DNA from: Sphingobium limneticum
GTDB lineage: Bacteria > Pseudomonadota > Alphaproteobacteria > Sphingomonadales > Sphingomonadaceae
Direction: 5' to 3'
DNA: 64,000 nucleotides
NCBI RefSeq assembly: GCF_008710155.1
Contig: NZ_VYPZ01000001.1
Location: forward strand, 124,001-188,000
Notes under the pieces: model-generated
Databases searched by the model: none
The model's input: the letters and a program-made list of their open reading frames with translations, nothing else
Told to the model about the DNA's origin: nothing
Part shown: positions 1 through 9,586 of the stretch, piece after piece
Numbering within the stretch: the stretch's first letter is position 1
Layout of the letters: every line of letters starts with the position of its first letter
Position numbers and translations under genes: made by a program

Positions 1-1785
1 CTTTGCGGTTTCATCCTTGCGATAATGGCCGCCAAAGGTCGCTACGGGAGACCAGTCCGGCATCGCCTTGGGCGCAATCGGCGCCAGCGCACCATAATCA
101 TCCTCCCCATAGACGATCTTGCCGCCCAGGACGGTCAGGACCGAACGAAGATGGGCGATCTCATCCTCGGGCACGGAAAAATAATCGTCCGACAACAGGG
201 CCAGGTCGGCCAGCTGTCCCTTTTTGATCTGCCCCTTCTTGCCTACCTCGTTGGAAAACCATGTGTTCTTTTCGGTCCACAGGCGCAGCGCGGTTTCGCG
301 GTCCAGCCGGTTGCGCACCGGATAGAGCGTCAGTCCACCGACCGTCTTCGACGTCACCAGCCAACTGAGCGACACCCAGGGATTGTAGCTGGCGACGCGC
401 GTGGCGTCAGTACCGGCGCCCACGGGCAGGCCGGCCGCCATCATCCGCTTGATCGGCGGCGTGGCCTCCGCCGCCTTCGCTCCATAGCGTTCGACGAAAT
501 ATTCGCCCTGGAAAGCCATGCGATGCTGCACGGCGATGCCGCCGCCAAGAGCCGCGATCCGGTCGATGTTCCGCTCGCTGATCGTTTCGGCATGGTCGAA
601 GAACCAGTTCAGCCCCTGCAAGGGAATGTCGCGATTGACCTTTTCGAACACATCGAGCGCACGGCCGATCGTCTGATCGTAGGTGGCATGCATGCGCCAG
701 GGCCAGCGGCGTTCCGCCAGCAGCCGGATGACCGGTTCCAGATCGCCTTCCATCTCCGGCGGCATATCGGGGCGGGCGACGCGGAAGTCCTCGAAATCGG
801 CAGCGGAGTAGACCAGCATCTCGCCCGCGCCATTATGGCGGTACGTGTCGTCGCCATCGCCGGGCTTCACCTTGGTTGACCAGGTGGCGAAATCCTTCAG
901 CTCTTCCTTGGGCTTTTGCGTGAAGAGATTATAGGCGATGCGCAGCGTCAGCTCGCCATCCTTGTGCAGCTTGTCGATCACCTCGTAATCGTCGGGATAA
1001 TTCTGAGCGCCGCCGCCTGCGTCGATGACGCTGGTGACGCCCAGCGAATTGAGTTCGCGCATGAAATGCTTGGTCGAATTGAGCTGATATTCCTGCGGGA
1101 GCTTGGGGCCCTTGGCCAGAGTCGCATATAGGATCGTCGCATTGGGCTGAGCCAGCAACAGGCCGGTGGGATTGCCCTGCGCATCGCGCACGATCTCGCC
1201 ACCCGGCGGATTGGGGGTATTCTTGTCATAGCCCACCGCCCGAAGCGCGGCCGCATTCAGCAATGCACGATCGTAGAGATGCAGGATGAAGACCGGCGTA
1301 TCGGGCGCGGCGGCATTGATCTCCGCGATCGTGGGTAGCCGCTTTTCGGCAAATTGGTGCTCGGTAAAGCCACCGACCACGCGCACCCATTGCGGCGGGG
1401 GCGTATTTTCGGCCTGGCGCTTCAGCATGGCCATGGCCTCCGACAGGCTCGGCACGCCTTCCCAGCGCAACTCCATATTATAGTTCAGGCCGCCACGGAT
1501 GACATGGATGTGGCTGTCGATCAGGCCGGGGATCAGGCGCCGTCCCTTGGCATTGATCGTCTGCGCGTCGGGGCCGGCGGCGGCACGCACCGCCTGTTCG
1601 CTGCCCACGGCCAGGAATTTGCCGTCCCGGATCGCCACCGCCTGCGCCACCGGATTTTCCCGGTCCAGCGTCGTGACCTTGGCATTGGTGATGATGAGGT
1701 CTTTCTGGCGCATGGCGAAGCTTTCCGAAGCGGTGAGGAGGGCGGTGGTGGCGGCGCTGGCGAGCGCCTGGCGGCGGGTGATCAT
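1..1785 (-). CDS. Amidohydrolase (YtcJ-like), exported, 3' end outside window
   Basis: The gene reads leftward and is still open at base 1, so the C-terminus is missing (595 codons present). The N-terminus MITRRQALASAATTALL is Tat-like (RR followed by a hydrophobic stretch). After it comes a typical metal-dependent amidohydrolase layout: an N-terminal beta-sandwich segment, then DSHIHVIRGG carrying the HxH metal motif, and a later GTDATR segment with the conserved Asp. This matches YtcJ/ExoL-type amidohydrolase family 3, whose substrates are mostly unknown. The start codon overlaps the stop of the upstream XapX gene (ATGA), so the two are translationally coupled; the isochorismatase-type gene lies upstream in the same operon. 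Family assignment is confident, substrate is not. Confidence 0.88.
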   Translation of the reverse strand, partial: MITRRQALASAATTALLTASESFAMRQKDLIITNAKVTTLDRENPVAQAVAIRDGKFLAVGSEQAVRAAAGPDAQTINAKGRRLIPGLIDSHIHVIRGGLNYNMELRWEGVPSLSEAMAMLKRQAENTPPPQWVRVVGGFTEHQFAEKRLPTIAEINAAAPDTPVFILHLYDRALLNAAALRAVGYDKNTPNPPGGEIVRDAQGNPTGLLLAQPNATILYATLAKGPKLPQEYQLNSTKHFMRELNSLGVTSVIDAGGGAQNYPDDYEVIDKLHKDGELTLRIAYNLFTQKPKEELKDFATWSTKVKPGDGDDTYRHNGAGEMLVYSAADFEDFRVARPDMPPEMEGDLEPVIRLLAERRWPWRMHATYDQTIGRALDVFEKVNRDIPLQGLNWFFDHAETISERNIDRIAALGGGIAVQHRMAFQGEYFVERYGAKAAEATPPIKRMMAAGLPVGAGTDATRVASYNPWVSLSWLVTSKTVGGLTLYPVRNRLDRETALRLWTEKNTWFSNEVGKKGQIKKGQLADLALLSDDYFSVPEDEIAHLRSVLTVLGGKIVYGEDDYGALAPIAPKAMPDWSPVATFGGHYRKDETAK

Positions 1786-1982
1786 GCGTCATGCTCCGTA
1801 GAAGCGATAGGGGCCGAAGGGGCGAGGATGCGATGAGCGATCGGCAACAATTGCTCGCCCAGCAAGATTCCGGCCAGTCCGATCAGAGCGATGACGGGCG
1901 GCGCGGGCGATCGTACACCCATCAGGCTGTAGACGATGCCGACCAGCAAACCGGCGCCGAGCGAAAGGAGATAGGCTTTCAT
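1782..1982 (-). CDS. XapX domain small membrane protein
   Basis: 66 residues, starting MKAYLLSLGAGLLVGIVYSL. There are two hydrophobic segments (about residues 3-20 and 27-45) separated by a short MGVRSPAPP turn, which is the signature of the XapX (DUF1427) family of small inner-membrane proteins. Its function is not established. It sits between an isochorismatase-type hydrolase gene and an amidohydrolase gene, overlapping the latter by four bases; this trio recurs in proteobacteria, which supports it as a real gene and one operon. Confidence 0.85.
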   Translation of the reverse strand: MKAYLLSLGAGLLVGIVYSLMGVRSPAPPVIALIGLAGILLGEQLLPIAHRILAPSAPIASTEHDA

Positions 1983-2045
1983 GGGGCTTGTCCTTCGGCA
2001 GGGAAGGGGGAGGGGAGCCGCGACGGTGCGGCTCCCCGACGATGT

Positions 2046-2705
2046 TTAGTGGCCGCCTTCCGACGCATTGAACATGGTCTTGGCATAAGTGATGCCCAGG
2101 CCATAGGCGCCGCCCCATTTGCGGGCGATGCCCGTGGTCATGTCGTAGCTGTCGGTTCGTGCCCAGTCGCGTTGCAGTTCGAGCAGATATTGCAGCGCGG
2201 TGACCGGCTTGGCGCCGGCGGCGATCATGCGCTCGACGGCGCGTTCATGCGCTTCGTCCGAAATGTCGCCGCTGGCGTCGGTGATGACATAGGCCTCGAA
2301 ACCCTGTTCGATGGCGGAAAGGACCGGGCCGACGATGCACACGCTGGTCCACAGACCGGCAAAGACGATGCGATCCTTGCCGATGCGGTTCACTTCCTCG
2401 ATGACGGCGGCGTCTTCCCAGGTGTTCATCGACGTGCGGTCGAGCATCGGCTGATTGTCGAAGGCTTCGGTGATCTCGCTGAACATCGGCCCGGAAAAGC
2501 TCTTTTCGGCAACGGTGGTCAGGATGGTGGGGACTTTGAAACCGGCAGCGGCGTTGGATACCAGCGCCGCATTGTTGCGCAGCAGTTCAGGAGCGATCGA
2601 CTTGGTGGCAAAGGCCATCTGCGACTGAAAATCGATCAGCACCAGCGCATGGTTGGTGGGCGACAGCAGGGCCTTGGCGGGGGTCGGGGTGGCAGTGATG
2701 GTCAT
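2046..2705 (-). CDS. YcaC-like isochorismatase-family hydrolase
   Basis: 219 residues from ATG at 2705, chosen because GGAAGGA lies just upstream; the open frame continues further upstream without a better start. The fold is that of cysteine hydrolases of the isochorismatase superfamily: HALVLIDFQSQM gives the catalytic Asp near the N-terminus, a Lys-containing segment follows, and AGLWTSVCIVGPVLSA carries the nucleophilic Cys in the usual cis-peptide context. Length and sequence style match YcaC. The actual substrate is unknown. It is the first gene of an apparent operon with the XapX and amidohydrolase genes. Confidence 0.87.
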   Translation of the reverse strand: MTITATPTPAKALLSPTNHALVLIDFQSQMAFATKSIAPELLRNNAALVSNAAAGFKVPTILTTVAEKSFSGPMFSEITEAFDNQPMLDRTSMNTWEDAAVIEEVNRIGKDRIVFAGLWTSVCIVGPVLSAIEQGFEAYVITDASGDISDEAHERAVERMIAAGAKPVTALQYLLELQRDWARTDSYDMTTGIARKWGGAYGLGITYAKTMFNASEGGH

Positions 2706-2930
2706 GGCGAACGTCCTTCCTGAAATTGTCCTGTGCCCGTCCGTTCGGGCTGATGTCGTTCTAGCCATGGCGATAAATATGAAACAGGCGGATAAAACAT
2801 GTTGAAACGTTCTATATTTTGGAAAAGCTGACTCGCGCAGCCCGATCGGCAAGTCTCCAGCCATGGTGGCTGCCCAACATGACCGGGGCGCGCGAACTTT
2901 TCGATCCGGGCCGCTTCACGGTCAACGCGG

Positions 2931-2960
2931 TTAAGTTATTGCAAACCAATATCTTATAAT
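2931..2960 (+). promoter_or_regulatory. Putative sigma70-type promoter for the GGDEF-EAL gene
   Basis: A perfect TATAAT occurs at 2955-2960 with TTAAGT 18 bp upstream at 2931-2936. The hexamer overlaps the most upstream in-frame ATG (2959), which argues that translation starts further downstream. No experimental support. Confidence 0.4.
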
Positions 2961-3003
2961 GACGGTCATGCGCCGGGGCTTCCCTGCTTCTGGCTGGACC
3001 GCC

Positions 3004-5379
3004 ATGCCCTCGTCCCACTGCATTTTCGATGCGGCGCGACGAACCGATCGAGTGATTATCTACGTGCAGCCCTTCCCTCTCACGCGCCTGACCGAATGGC
3101 TCCTCGATTCGAGGACCAGGGTGCCGGCCGTGATCGCGGATCAGCTGAAGAACGGACTTTTCTCCTCGCTCCCGATCTTCCTGGGCGGCGTGCTCAACGC
3201 CACGGCCGTGGCGACGATCGCTGCGTGGCGGCATCCCTCCGGGCCTTTCCTGGGCTGGCTGCTGTTCGAAATCGGCCTGGGTCTGGTGCGGATGACCGTC
3301 CTCATCCATGGCAAGAAACGCATGGCGGCCGGCATGACGCCGCCGCGTGGCCTGTCCGCGATCCTGTCCTGTTTCTGGGCCTTGTCGGTCGGGATCGGCA
3401 CGTCGCTCTGCATCCTGTCGGGCGACTGGATATTGGCGACGATCGCCTGCCTGTCCGCCGCGGCGATGGTATGCGGCATATGTCTGCGCAATTTCGGCAC
3501 GCCCCGGCTGGCGGCGACGATGGTGTTCCTGGCGCTCGGGCCATGCGCGGTCGCGGGCAGCCTGACCGCCGACCCGGTGCTGCCGGTCATCAGCGTCCAA
3601 CTGCCGATCTTCATGCTGACCATCTTCTCGGCCTCCTTCGCCTTGCACAAGATGCTCGTGTCCTGGATGACCGCGCTTGCCGATCTGGAGCGCAGCGAGT
3701 CCCTCACCGAAACCATTTTGCGTTCCAGCCCCGATCATATGCTGATCCTGGAAGACGATCATCGGATCATCTTCTACAATCAACCGGAAGGCGGGCTGGC
3801 GGCGGACACCCTGATCGGGCGTAACTGGCTTTACGAAATGGCGGAAGAAGATCGTCCGGCGGCACAAAGGGCGCTGGATCAGGCCAGGGCCAATCAGCCC
3901 GCCACCCTGATCCTCAGCCTGATGCCGGACACGGCCCTTGCGCCGGAACTGAGGAAGCCGCGCTGGTTCGATATCGCGATCAACAAGACGTCCGATGCCT
4001 CGGGCCGGTTGATCGTCGTCGCCCGCGACATCACCCATCAAAAGAAGTCGGAGGAAAAGGCCGTCTGGATGGCGCAGCATGATGCGCTGACCGGCCTGCC
4101 CAATCGCGCCCTGCTGCAGGATCATCTGGACGAGACATTGGCCAATGTCGGGCGGGATATGGAAGCGGCGATGCTCATCATCGACGTCGACAATTTCAAG
4201 ACCATCAACGACAGCGTCGGCCATGACGGCGGCGACGCGCTACTCTGCGCCTTTGCCGAGCGGCTCCGCGCGGCCGTGGGGGAGGGCGATCTGGTCGCCC
4301 GCACCGGTGGCGACGAATTTGCGCTGGTCATCGCTGCCAGCTCCGTCGAGACGGTGGAGCAGGTCGCGCAGAATATCTATGATCAGCTCCGCACGCCGAT
4401 CGACCATGGCGGGCGCCTGCTGGAATGCAGCGCCAGTATCGGCGCCAGTTTCATTCCGCGCGACGGCCGCACCCGCTCGGAAATCATGAAAGCCGCCGAC
4501 ATCGCCCTCTATGCCGCCAAGACCGGCGGCCGGGCGCGGCTGCGCATCTTCGAACCGGGCATGATGGTCGAGGTCGAACGGCATCAAACGATGATCGCGC
4601 TGGCTCGCCAGGCTTTGACCCACGATACGATCGTGCCCCATTATCAGCCCAAGGTCCGGTTGCGCACGTCGCAAGTCACCGGTTTTGAAGCGCTGCTGCG
4701 CTGGCGCGATCATGAAGGACAGTTGCGCACGCCCGACATGGTCCGCGCGGCCTTCGACGATCCGGCGCTCGGCTCGCTACTGAGTGAGCGCATGCTGCAA
4801 AAGGTGCTGGACGATATTCAGAACTGGACGCGCATCGGTCTGGCGTTCGGCAATGTCGCGATCAATGTCGCGGGGGCCGATTTCCGTCAGGGCGGCTTTG
4901 CCGACAAGGTCATTCGCAGCCTGAACGCGCGACAATTGCCGCCTTCCTGCATCCAGATCGAAGTCACGGAAAATGTCTTCCTGGGCCACGGTGCCGGCGA
5001 TGTGGAACGCGAATTGCGCGCGCTCAGCGACCATGGCATCCGCATCGCGCTCGACGATTTCGGCACCGGCTATGCGTCGCTCTCGCATCTGACGCAATTC
5101 CCGGTCGACCTGCTCAAGATCGACCGCTCCTTCATCCAGCGTATCGGCACCAGCACGGATGCGGAGGCGATCACCTCCACCGTCGTCAATCTGGGCCATT
5201 GCCTGGGCCTGGAAATCGTCGCCGAAGGCATAGAGACGGCAGCACAGGAATCCTATCTGCGCGATATCAATTGCGACGTGGGGCAGGGCTTCCTCTATGC
5301 CCGCGCCATGCCGGCCGAAGCGGTGCCCGCCTGCCTGGCCCAATCCGAAACCGCCGGTCAGATTGCAAAGGCCGGCTAA
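3004..5379 (+). CDS. Membrane-bound diguanylate cyclase/phosphodiesterase (PAS-GGDEF-EAL)
   Basis: Signalling enzyme for cyclic-di-GMP at the inner membrane. The N-terminal third has about five to six hydrophobic segments, then a PAS-like region beginning ETILRSSPDHMLILEDDHRI, then a GGDEF domain (HDALTGLPNR, later RTGGDEFALV with an intact active-site GGDEF) and an EAL domain with GFEALLRW, EVTEN, LDDFGTGYASL and LKIDRSFI. All main catalytic motifs look intact, so both activities are possible. The start is uncertain: ATG 2959 lies in a likely -10 box, so I used ATG 3004; GTG 3064 is also possible. It is a monocistronic gene divergent from the isochorismatase-type operon. Confidence 0.92.
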   Translation: MPSSHCIFDAARRTDRVIIYVQPFPLTRLTEWLLDSRTRVPAVIADQLKNGLFSSLPIFLGGVLNATAVATIAAWRHPSGPFLGWLLFEIGLGLVRMTVLIHGKKRMAAGMTPPRGLSAILSCFWALSVGIGTSLCILSGDWILATIACLSAAAMVCGICLRNFGTPRLAATMVFLALGPCAVAGSLTADPVLPVISVQLPIFMLTIFSASFALHKMLVSWMTALADLERSESLTETILRSSPDHMLILEDDHRIIFYNQPEGGLAADTLIGRNWLYEMAEEDRPAAQRALDQARANQPATLILSLMPDTALAPELRKPRWFDIAINKTSDASGRLIVVARDITHQKKSEEKAVWMAQHDALTGLPNRALLQDHLDETLANVGRDMEAAMLIIDVDNFKTINDSVGHDGGDALLCAFAERLRAAVGEGDLVARTGGDEFALVIAASSVETVEQVAQNIYDQLRTPIDHGGRLLECSASIGASFIPRDGRTRSEIMKAADIALYAAKTGGRARLRIFEPGMMVEVERHQTMIALARQALTHDTIVPHYQPKVRLRTSQVTGFEALLRWRDHEGQLRTPDMVRAAFDDPALGSLLSERMLQKVLDDIQNWTRIGLAFGNVAINVAGADFRQGGFADKVIRSLNARQLPPSCIQIEVTENVFLGHGAGDVERELRALSDHGIRIALDDFGTGYASLSHLTQFPVDLLKIDRSFIQRIGTSTDAEAITSTVVNLGHCLGLEIVAEGIETAAQESYLRDINCDVGQGFLYARAMPAEAVPACLAQSETAGQIAKAG

Positions 5380-5458
5380 GTTATTCGGCCTTTCGGGGTT
5401 GCCCCACGCGTCCTTCAACCTCTAGGGTTCTTCCCACATCCAAAATGGGAGGATTGGT

Positions 5459-7090
5459 TTGGAGACAGTTTCGATCGTGCTTTTCCTGCTGCTGGCCGTG
5501 GTCGTCAGCGGGGCGATATCCCGAATTCTGCCTTTCTCCATACCCACGCCGCTGGTGCAGATCCTGCTCGGCGCGATCATCGGCCTTTCGACCTCGCACC
5601 GTGTCGATCTGGACCCGGAACTCTTCCTCTTTCTCTTCCTGCCGCCGCTCCTCTTCCTCGATGGTTGGCGCATCCCCAAGGATGAACTGCTCAAGGACGT
5701 CTCGACCGTGGTCGAACTGGCGCTGGGGCTTGTCCTCCTTACTGTCGTCGGCATGGGCTTCTTCATCCACTGGATGATCCCTGCCATGCCGCTTGCGGTC
5801 GCCTTCGCGCTCGCGGCGGTCGTGTCGCCGACCGATCCGATCGCCGTGTCCGCCATTGCCGCGCGCGTGCCCATTCCCAAGCGGATGATGCACATATTGG
5901 AAGGGGAATCACTGCTCAACGACGCGTCGGGCCTCGTCTGCCTGCGCTTCGCCGTCGCGGCCGCCCTGACCGGCACCTTTTCCGCGGGCGCGGCGACGCT
6001 CAACTTCCTGTGGGTCGCGGGCGCTGGCCTTGTGATCGGCGTCGTCGTCACGCTTGCGGTCACCCGTGCCAAGGCGTTCGTCACGAAACGCTGGGGGGAA
6101 GATACCGGGTCGCAGATTCTCGTCAGCCTGCTCATCCCCTTCGGCTCCTACATGCTGGCCGAACATATCCATGCCTCGGGCATCTTGGCGGCGGTCGCGG
6201 CCGGCGTCACCATGACCTTCGCGGAAATCTCGCGTCAGACCATGGCGACCACCCGGATGCGCCGCAATTCCGTCTGGGACATGATCCAGTTCACATTGAA
6301 CGGCATCATCTTCGTGCTGCTGGGCGAACAATTGCCCGGCATCCTGGAGGGCGCACATCAGACGGTGGCACTGACCGGCCATGTTTCGCCCTGGTGGCTG
6401 GCCATCTACACCATCGCCATCGTCGCTGGCCTCGCCTTGCTCCGCTTCGCCTGGGTGTGGGCTTCGCTCCACCTCACCATCCTGCGCAAGACGCAGCGGA
6501 CGGGCGAGATGCAAAGCCCCGAATGGCGCCTCGTCGCGGCGACCTCCTTTGCCGGCGTGCGCGGCGCGATCACCCTTGCCGGTGTGCTGACCCTGCCGTT
6601 GGCTCTCAATGACGGCACCCCTTTTCCCGCCCGCGATCTGGCGATCTTCCTGGCGGCAGGCGTGATTGTCGTCTCCCTCATCCTCGCCAGCATCGCGCTG
6701 CCCTTCCTGCTCAAGGGCCTGACCATGCCGCCCGAACCATCGAAGCAGGCGGAAGAGGATAGCGCGCGTATCGTGGCGGCCCATGCCGCGATCCAGGCGA
6801 TCGAGCGGCACCAGCATGCTTTGGCCGAGGATCGTGGCGAGGCGGATCTCTACGCCACCGCCGGCGCCCGCGTGATGGATCTCTATCGCGAACGGATCGA
6901 GGGGCTGAGCGGCCATCAGGCTGACGAGGCGCGCGCGGGCAGCCGCCTGGCCAGCGAATTCGCGCTGGTCGGGGTCAAGGCCGAACGCGCCACGCTGGCC
7001 CAACTGATCCGCGACCGGCTGGTCAGCGGCGGCACCGCGCGCAAGCTGACGCGCGAACTGGACCTGGCAGAGGCCCGCTACCGGGGCTGA
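5459..7090 (+). CDS. CPA1-family Na+/H+ antiporter
   Basis: 543 residues from a TTG start preceded by GGGAGGA at good spacing. About twelve hydrophobic segments are visible. The core contains FLPPLLFLDGWR, AVVSPTDPIAV and GESLLNDASGL, which are characteristic of NhaP/YjcE-type CPA1 exchangers (the ND in LLND is the ion-binding pair), and FAGVRGAITLAG near the last membrane segments. A C-terminal cytoplasmic tail of about 120 residues follows. Likely role: cytoplasmic pH and sodium homeostasis. It is a single-gene unit between the c-di-GMP enzyme and a TonB receptor. Confidence 0.92.
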   Translation: METVSIVLFLLLAVVVSGAISRILPFSIPTPLVQILLGAIIGLSTSHRVDLDPELFLFLFLPPLLFLDGWRIPKDELLKDVSTVVELALGLVLLTVVGMGFFIHWMIPAMPLAVAFALAAVVSPTDPIAVSAIAARVPIPKRMMHILEGESLLNDASGLVCLRFAVAAALTGTFSAGAATLNFLWVAGAGLVIGVVVTLAVTRAKAFVTKRWGEDTGSQILVSLLIPFGSYMLAEHIHASGILAAVAAGVTMTFAEISRQTMATTRMRRNSVWDMIQFTLNGIIFVLLGEQLPGILEGAHQTVALTGHVSPWWLAIYTIAIVAGLALLRFAWVWASLHLTILRKTQRTGEMQSPEWRLVAATSFAGVRGAITLAGVLTLPLALNDGTPFPARDLAIFLAAGVIVVSLILASIALPFLLKGLTMPPEPSKQAEEDSARIVAAHAAIQAIERHQHALAEDRGEADLYATAGARVMDLYRERIEGLSGHQADEARAGSRLASEFALVGVKAERATLAQLIRDRLVSGGTARKLTRELDLAEARYRG

Positions 7091-7251
7091 GCGATGCTGT
7101 GGGGCTGTGGCGCGATTGCCACAGCCAGCCACTTTGCGATCAGTCGTCGCGGCCAAGCAACATTATGTCACAATAAAGACATGATCGAACCCTAGCGGCC
7201 GCGCCCATGGGGGCCATGAGCCTTTGCCAAATAAGATTACGGGGAACGACT

Positions 7252-9540
7252 TTGTCCAAGACCATCTTCACCCGGTCGGCACTGATGCTGACCGCTGCGC
7301 TCGGCGCTCTGACGACGGCGCATGTCGCCTATGCGCAGGAAGCCGCCGGCGCCGACCAGCTGGACGAAATCGTCGTCACGGCCGAGCGTCGCTCGGAAAA
7401 TCTCCAGAAGGTGCCGGTTTCGGTCGGCGTCGTGCAGGGCGATGCGCTGCGCAACCTGACTGCCGGCGGCGGCGACATTCTGGAACTCGCGGCCCGCGTG
7501 CCCGGCCTCTACGCCGAAACCACCACCGGCCGCATCTTCCCGCGCTTCTACATTCGCGGCCTCGGCAATATCGACTTCTATCTCGGCGCGTCGCAGCCGG
7601 TGTCGATCATCCAGGACGATGTCGTGCTGGAGCATGTCGTGCTGAAGTCGAACCCGGTGTTCGACGTCAATCAGGTCGAAGTGCTGCGCGGCCCGCAGGG
7701 TTCGCTGTTCGGTCGCAACACCACGGCGGGTATCATCAAGTTCGACACCATCCGTCCTTCGATGGACTGGCAGGGTCGCGCTCAGGCCAGCTACGGCAGC
7801 TATAATACCGTCACTTTCGACGGCGGCATCGGCGGCCCGATCGTCGCGGACAAGCTCGCCTTCCGTGTCTCGGCTCTCTACCAGCACCGCGACGACTGGG
7901 TCGACAACACCTACACCGGCCCCAGCGCAGACGGCACTATGTCCCCCAAGAAGGACGCGATGGGCGGCTATAATGAGAAGGACGTGCGCCTTCAGCTGCT
8001 GATGACGCCGACCGAAAATGTCTCGATGCTGACCAGCGTCCACGCCCGCGACTATGACGGCACCTCGACCATCTTCCACCGCGCCGGCCTGACCAAGGGC
8101 AGCAACAGCGTGGCGGGCGAACCGCGCAGCAAGATCGCGCTCGACGAAGCGATGAACAACCCGCAGGCCTACAAGACCTACGGCGCGTCGGAAAATATCG
8201 CGATCGACATGGGTCCGGTCACGCTGACCTCCATCACCGCCTATGAAACCACCAGCGGCTACAGCCGTGGCGACACCGATGGCGGCGCAGGCGCCGATTA
8301 TCCGGTCGGTGGCGTGGCGAACGGCTTTGGCCAGAGCCAGGGCAATGTCCGCGATCTCGACCAGCTTAGCCAGGAAGTCCGCCTTGCCAGCAATGGCGAC
8401 AGCGCCTTCAAATGGCAGGTTGGCGGCATGTATTTCGACAGCCGCGACACCACCGACTTCTACCAGCGCGCCTATTTCCTGACGACGGCTGCGCGTAACC
8501 CCAACAACTGGGTGCGCCTGCGCAACAAGAATGAAAGCTGGGGCCTGTTCGGCCAGGCCAGCTATGAAGTCGTCCCCGGCTTCACCATCACCGCCGGCGG
8601 CCGCTACACCAAGGACACGAAGGAAACCCGTCTGGTCCGCGCGACCGCCAATGCGGCGGGCGTCTCCACCTATGCCGGCCGTCGCTATGTCAAGCTGACC
8701 GGCAAGGAGCCGAGCTGGGACGTCAGCGCCCTCTATGAAGTCAGCCCCGAAGTCAGCCTCTATGCCCGCGTCGCGCGCGGCTTCCGTGGCCCGACCATCC
8801 AGGGTCGCTCGGCCGTCTTCAACAGCGACTTCACCACGGCGGATTCGGAAACGATCATGTCGTACGAAGGCGGCATCAAGACCAGCCTGCTGGGCAACCG
8901 CCTGCGCTTCAACCTGTCGGGCTTCGCCTGGAAGGTGAAGGACATTCAGCTGAACGGCAACGACGTGAACGGCAATGGCGTCCTGTTCAACGCGGAAGCG
9001 GCCAAGGCCTATGGTCTGGAAGCGGACCTCGAAGCCCGTCCGTTCGAGAATTTCACCCTGTCCGCCGGCCTCAGCCTGCTGCACAGCGAAATCGATGACA
9101 AGAATGTCTATGCGCAGGTCTGCACGCTGAACGGCGTGGTGGTCTGCACGGTGGGAGATCCGACCGTCACCAACGCGCGGGGCGTCTTCGCCCAGATCGA
9201 CGGTAACCCGCTGCCCAACGCGCCCAAGTACACCGCCAACATCGCGGCCCGCTACGACGTGCCGCTGGGTAATGGCGGCAAGCTGTTTGCGGCGACCGAC
9301 TGGAACATTCAGGGCTACACCAACTTCGTCCTCTACAAGACGAAGGAGTTCTACTCGAAGGGCGACTTCGAGGGTGGCCTGAAGATCGGCTACACCGCGC
9401 CGGACGGCAAATATGAGATCGCCGCCTTCGCCCGCAACATCACGGGTGAAAAGAATATGAAGGGCGTGATCGAAAATTACATGGCGCCGGTGTTCAACGA
9501 ACCCCGCATCATCGGCCTGTCCTTGAGCGGCAAGCTGTAA
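7252..9540 (+). CDS. TonB-dependent outer-membrane receptor
   Basis: About 762 residues. I chose TTG 7252, which gives the signal peptide MSKTIFTRSALMLTAALGAL...AYAQE and has GGGGA upstream; ATG 7207 or 7216 would add a non-signal leader. A TonB-box-like DEIVVTAERR follows the signal peptide, then a plug domain (VPVSVGVVQG, IRGLGNI, EVLRGPQGSLFGRNTTAG) and a long 22-strand-type barrel ending in an aromatic-poor but typical LSLSGKL. The ligand cannot be read from sequence. A strong terminator follows immediately. Confidence 0.93.
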   Translation: MSKTIFTRSALMLTAALGALTTAHVAYAQEAAGADQLDEIVVTAERRSENLQKVPVSVGVVQGDALRNLTAGGGDILELAARVPGLYAETTTGRIFPRFYIRGLGNIDFYLGASQPVSIIQDDVVLEHVVLKSNPVFDVNQVEVLRGPQGSLFGRNTTAGIIKFDTIRPSMDWQGRAQASYGSYNTVTFDGGIGGPIVADKLAFRVSALYQHRDDWVDNTYTGPSADGTMSPKKDAMGGYNEKDVRLQLLMTPTENVSMLTSVHARDYDGTSTIFHRAGLTKGSNSVAGEPRSKIALDEAMNNPQAYKTYGASENIAIDMGPVTLTSITAYETTSGYSRGDTDGGAGADYPVGGVANGFGQSQGNVRDLDQLSQEVRLASNGDSAFKWQVGGMYFDSRDTTDFYQRAYFLTTAARNPNNWVRLRNKNESWGLFGQASYEVVPGFTITAGGRYTKDTKETRLVRATANAAGVSTYAGRRYVKLTGKEPSWDVSALYEVSPEVSLYARVARGFRGPTIQGRSAVFNSDFTTADSETIMSYEGGIKTSLLGNRLRFNLSGFAWKVKDIQLNGNDVNGNGVLFNAEAAKAYGLEADLEARPFENFTLSAGLSLLHSEIDDKNVYAQVCTLNGVVVCTVGDPTVTNARGVFAQIDGNPLPNAPKYTANIAARYDVPLGNGGKLFAATDWNIQGYTNFVLYKTKEFYSKGDFEGGLKIGYTAPDGKYEIAAFARNITGEKNMKGVIENYMAPVFNEPRIIGLSLSGKL

Positions 9541-9550
9541 CGATCGGAAC

Positions 9551-9586
9551 AGGGGGCGCGGCCGATATCGGTTCGCGCCCCTTTTT
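9551..9586 (+). terminator. Rho-independent terminator after the TonB receptor
   Basis: GGGGCGCG (9553-9560) pairs perfectly with CGCGCCCC (9574-9581), with a 13-base loop and a run of five T. It lies 10 bases after the receptor stop and abuts the end of the convergent lipoprotein gene. Confidence 0.85.

Noticed and set aside
7237-9084. 615-codon minus-strand open frame under the first TonB receptor
   Set aside because: Antisense shadow of the receptor; composition rich in Asp/Gly/Val repeats from the complement of coding codons and no family motif.
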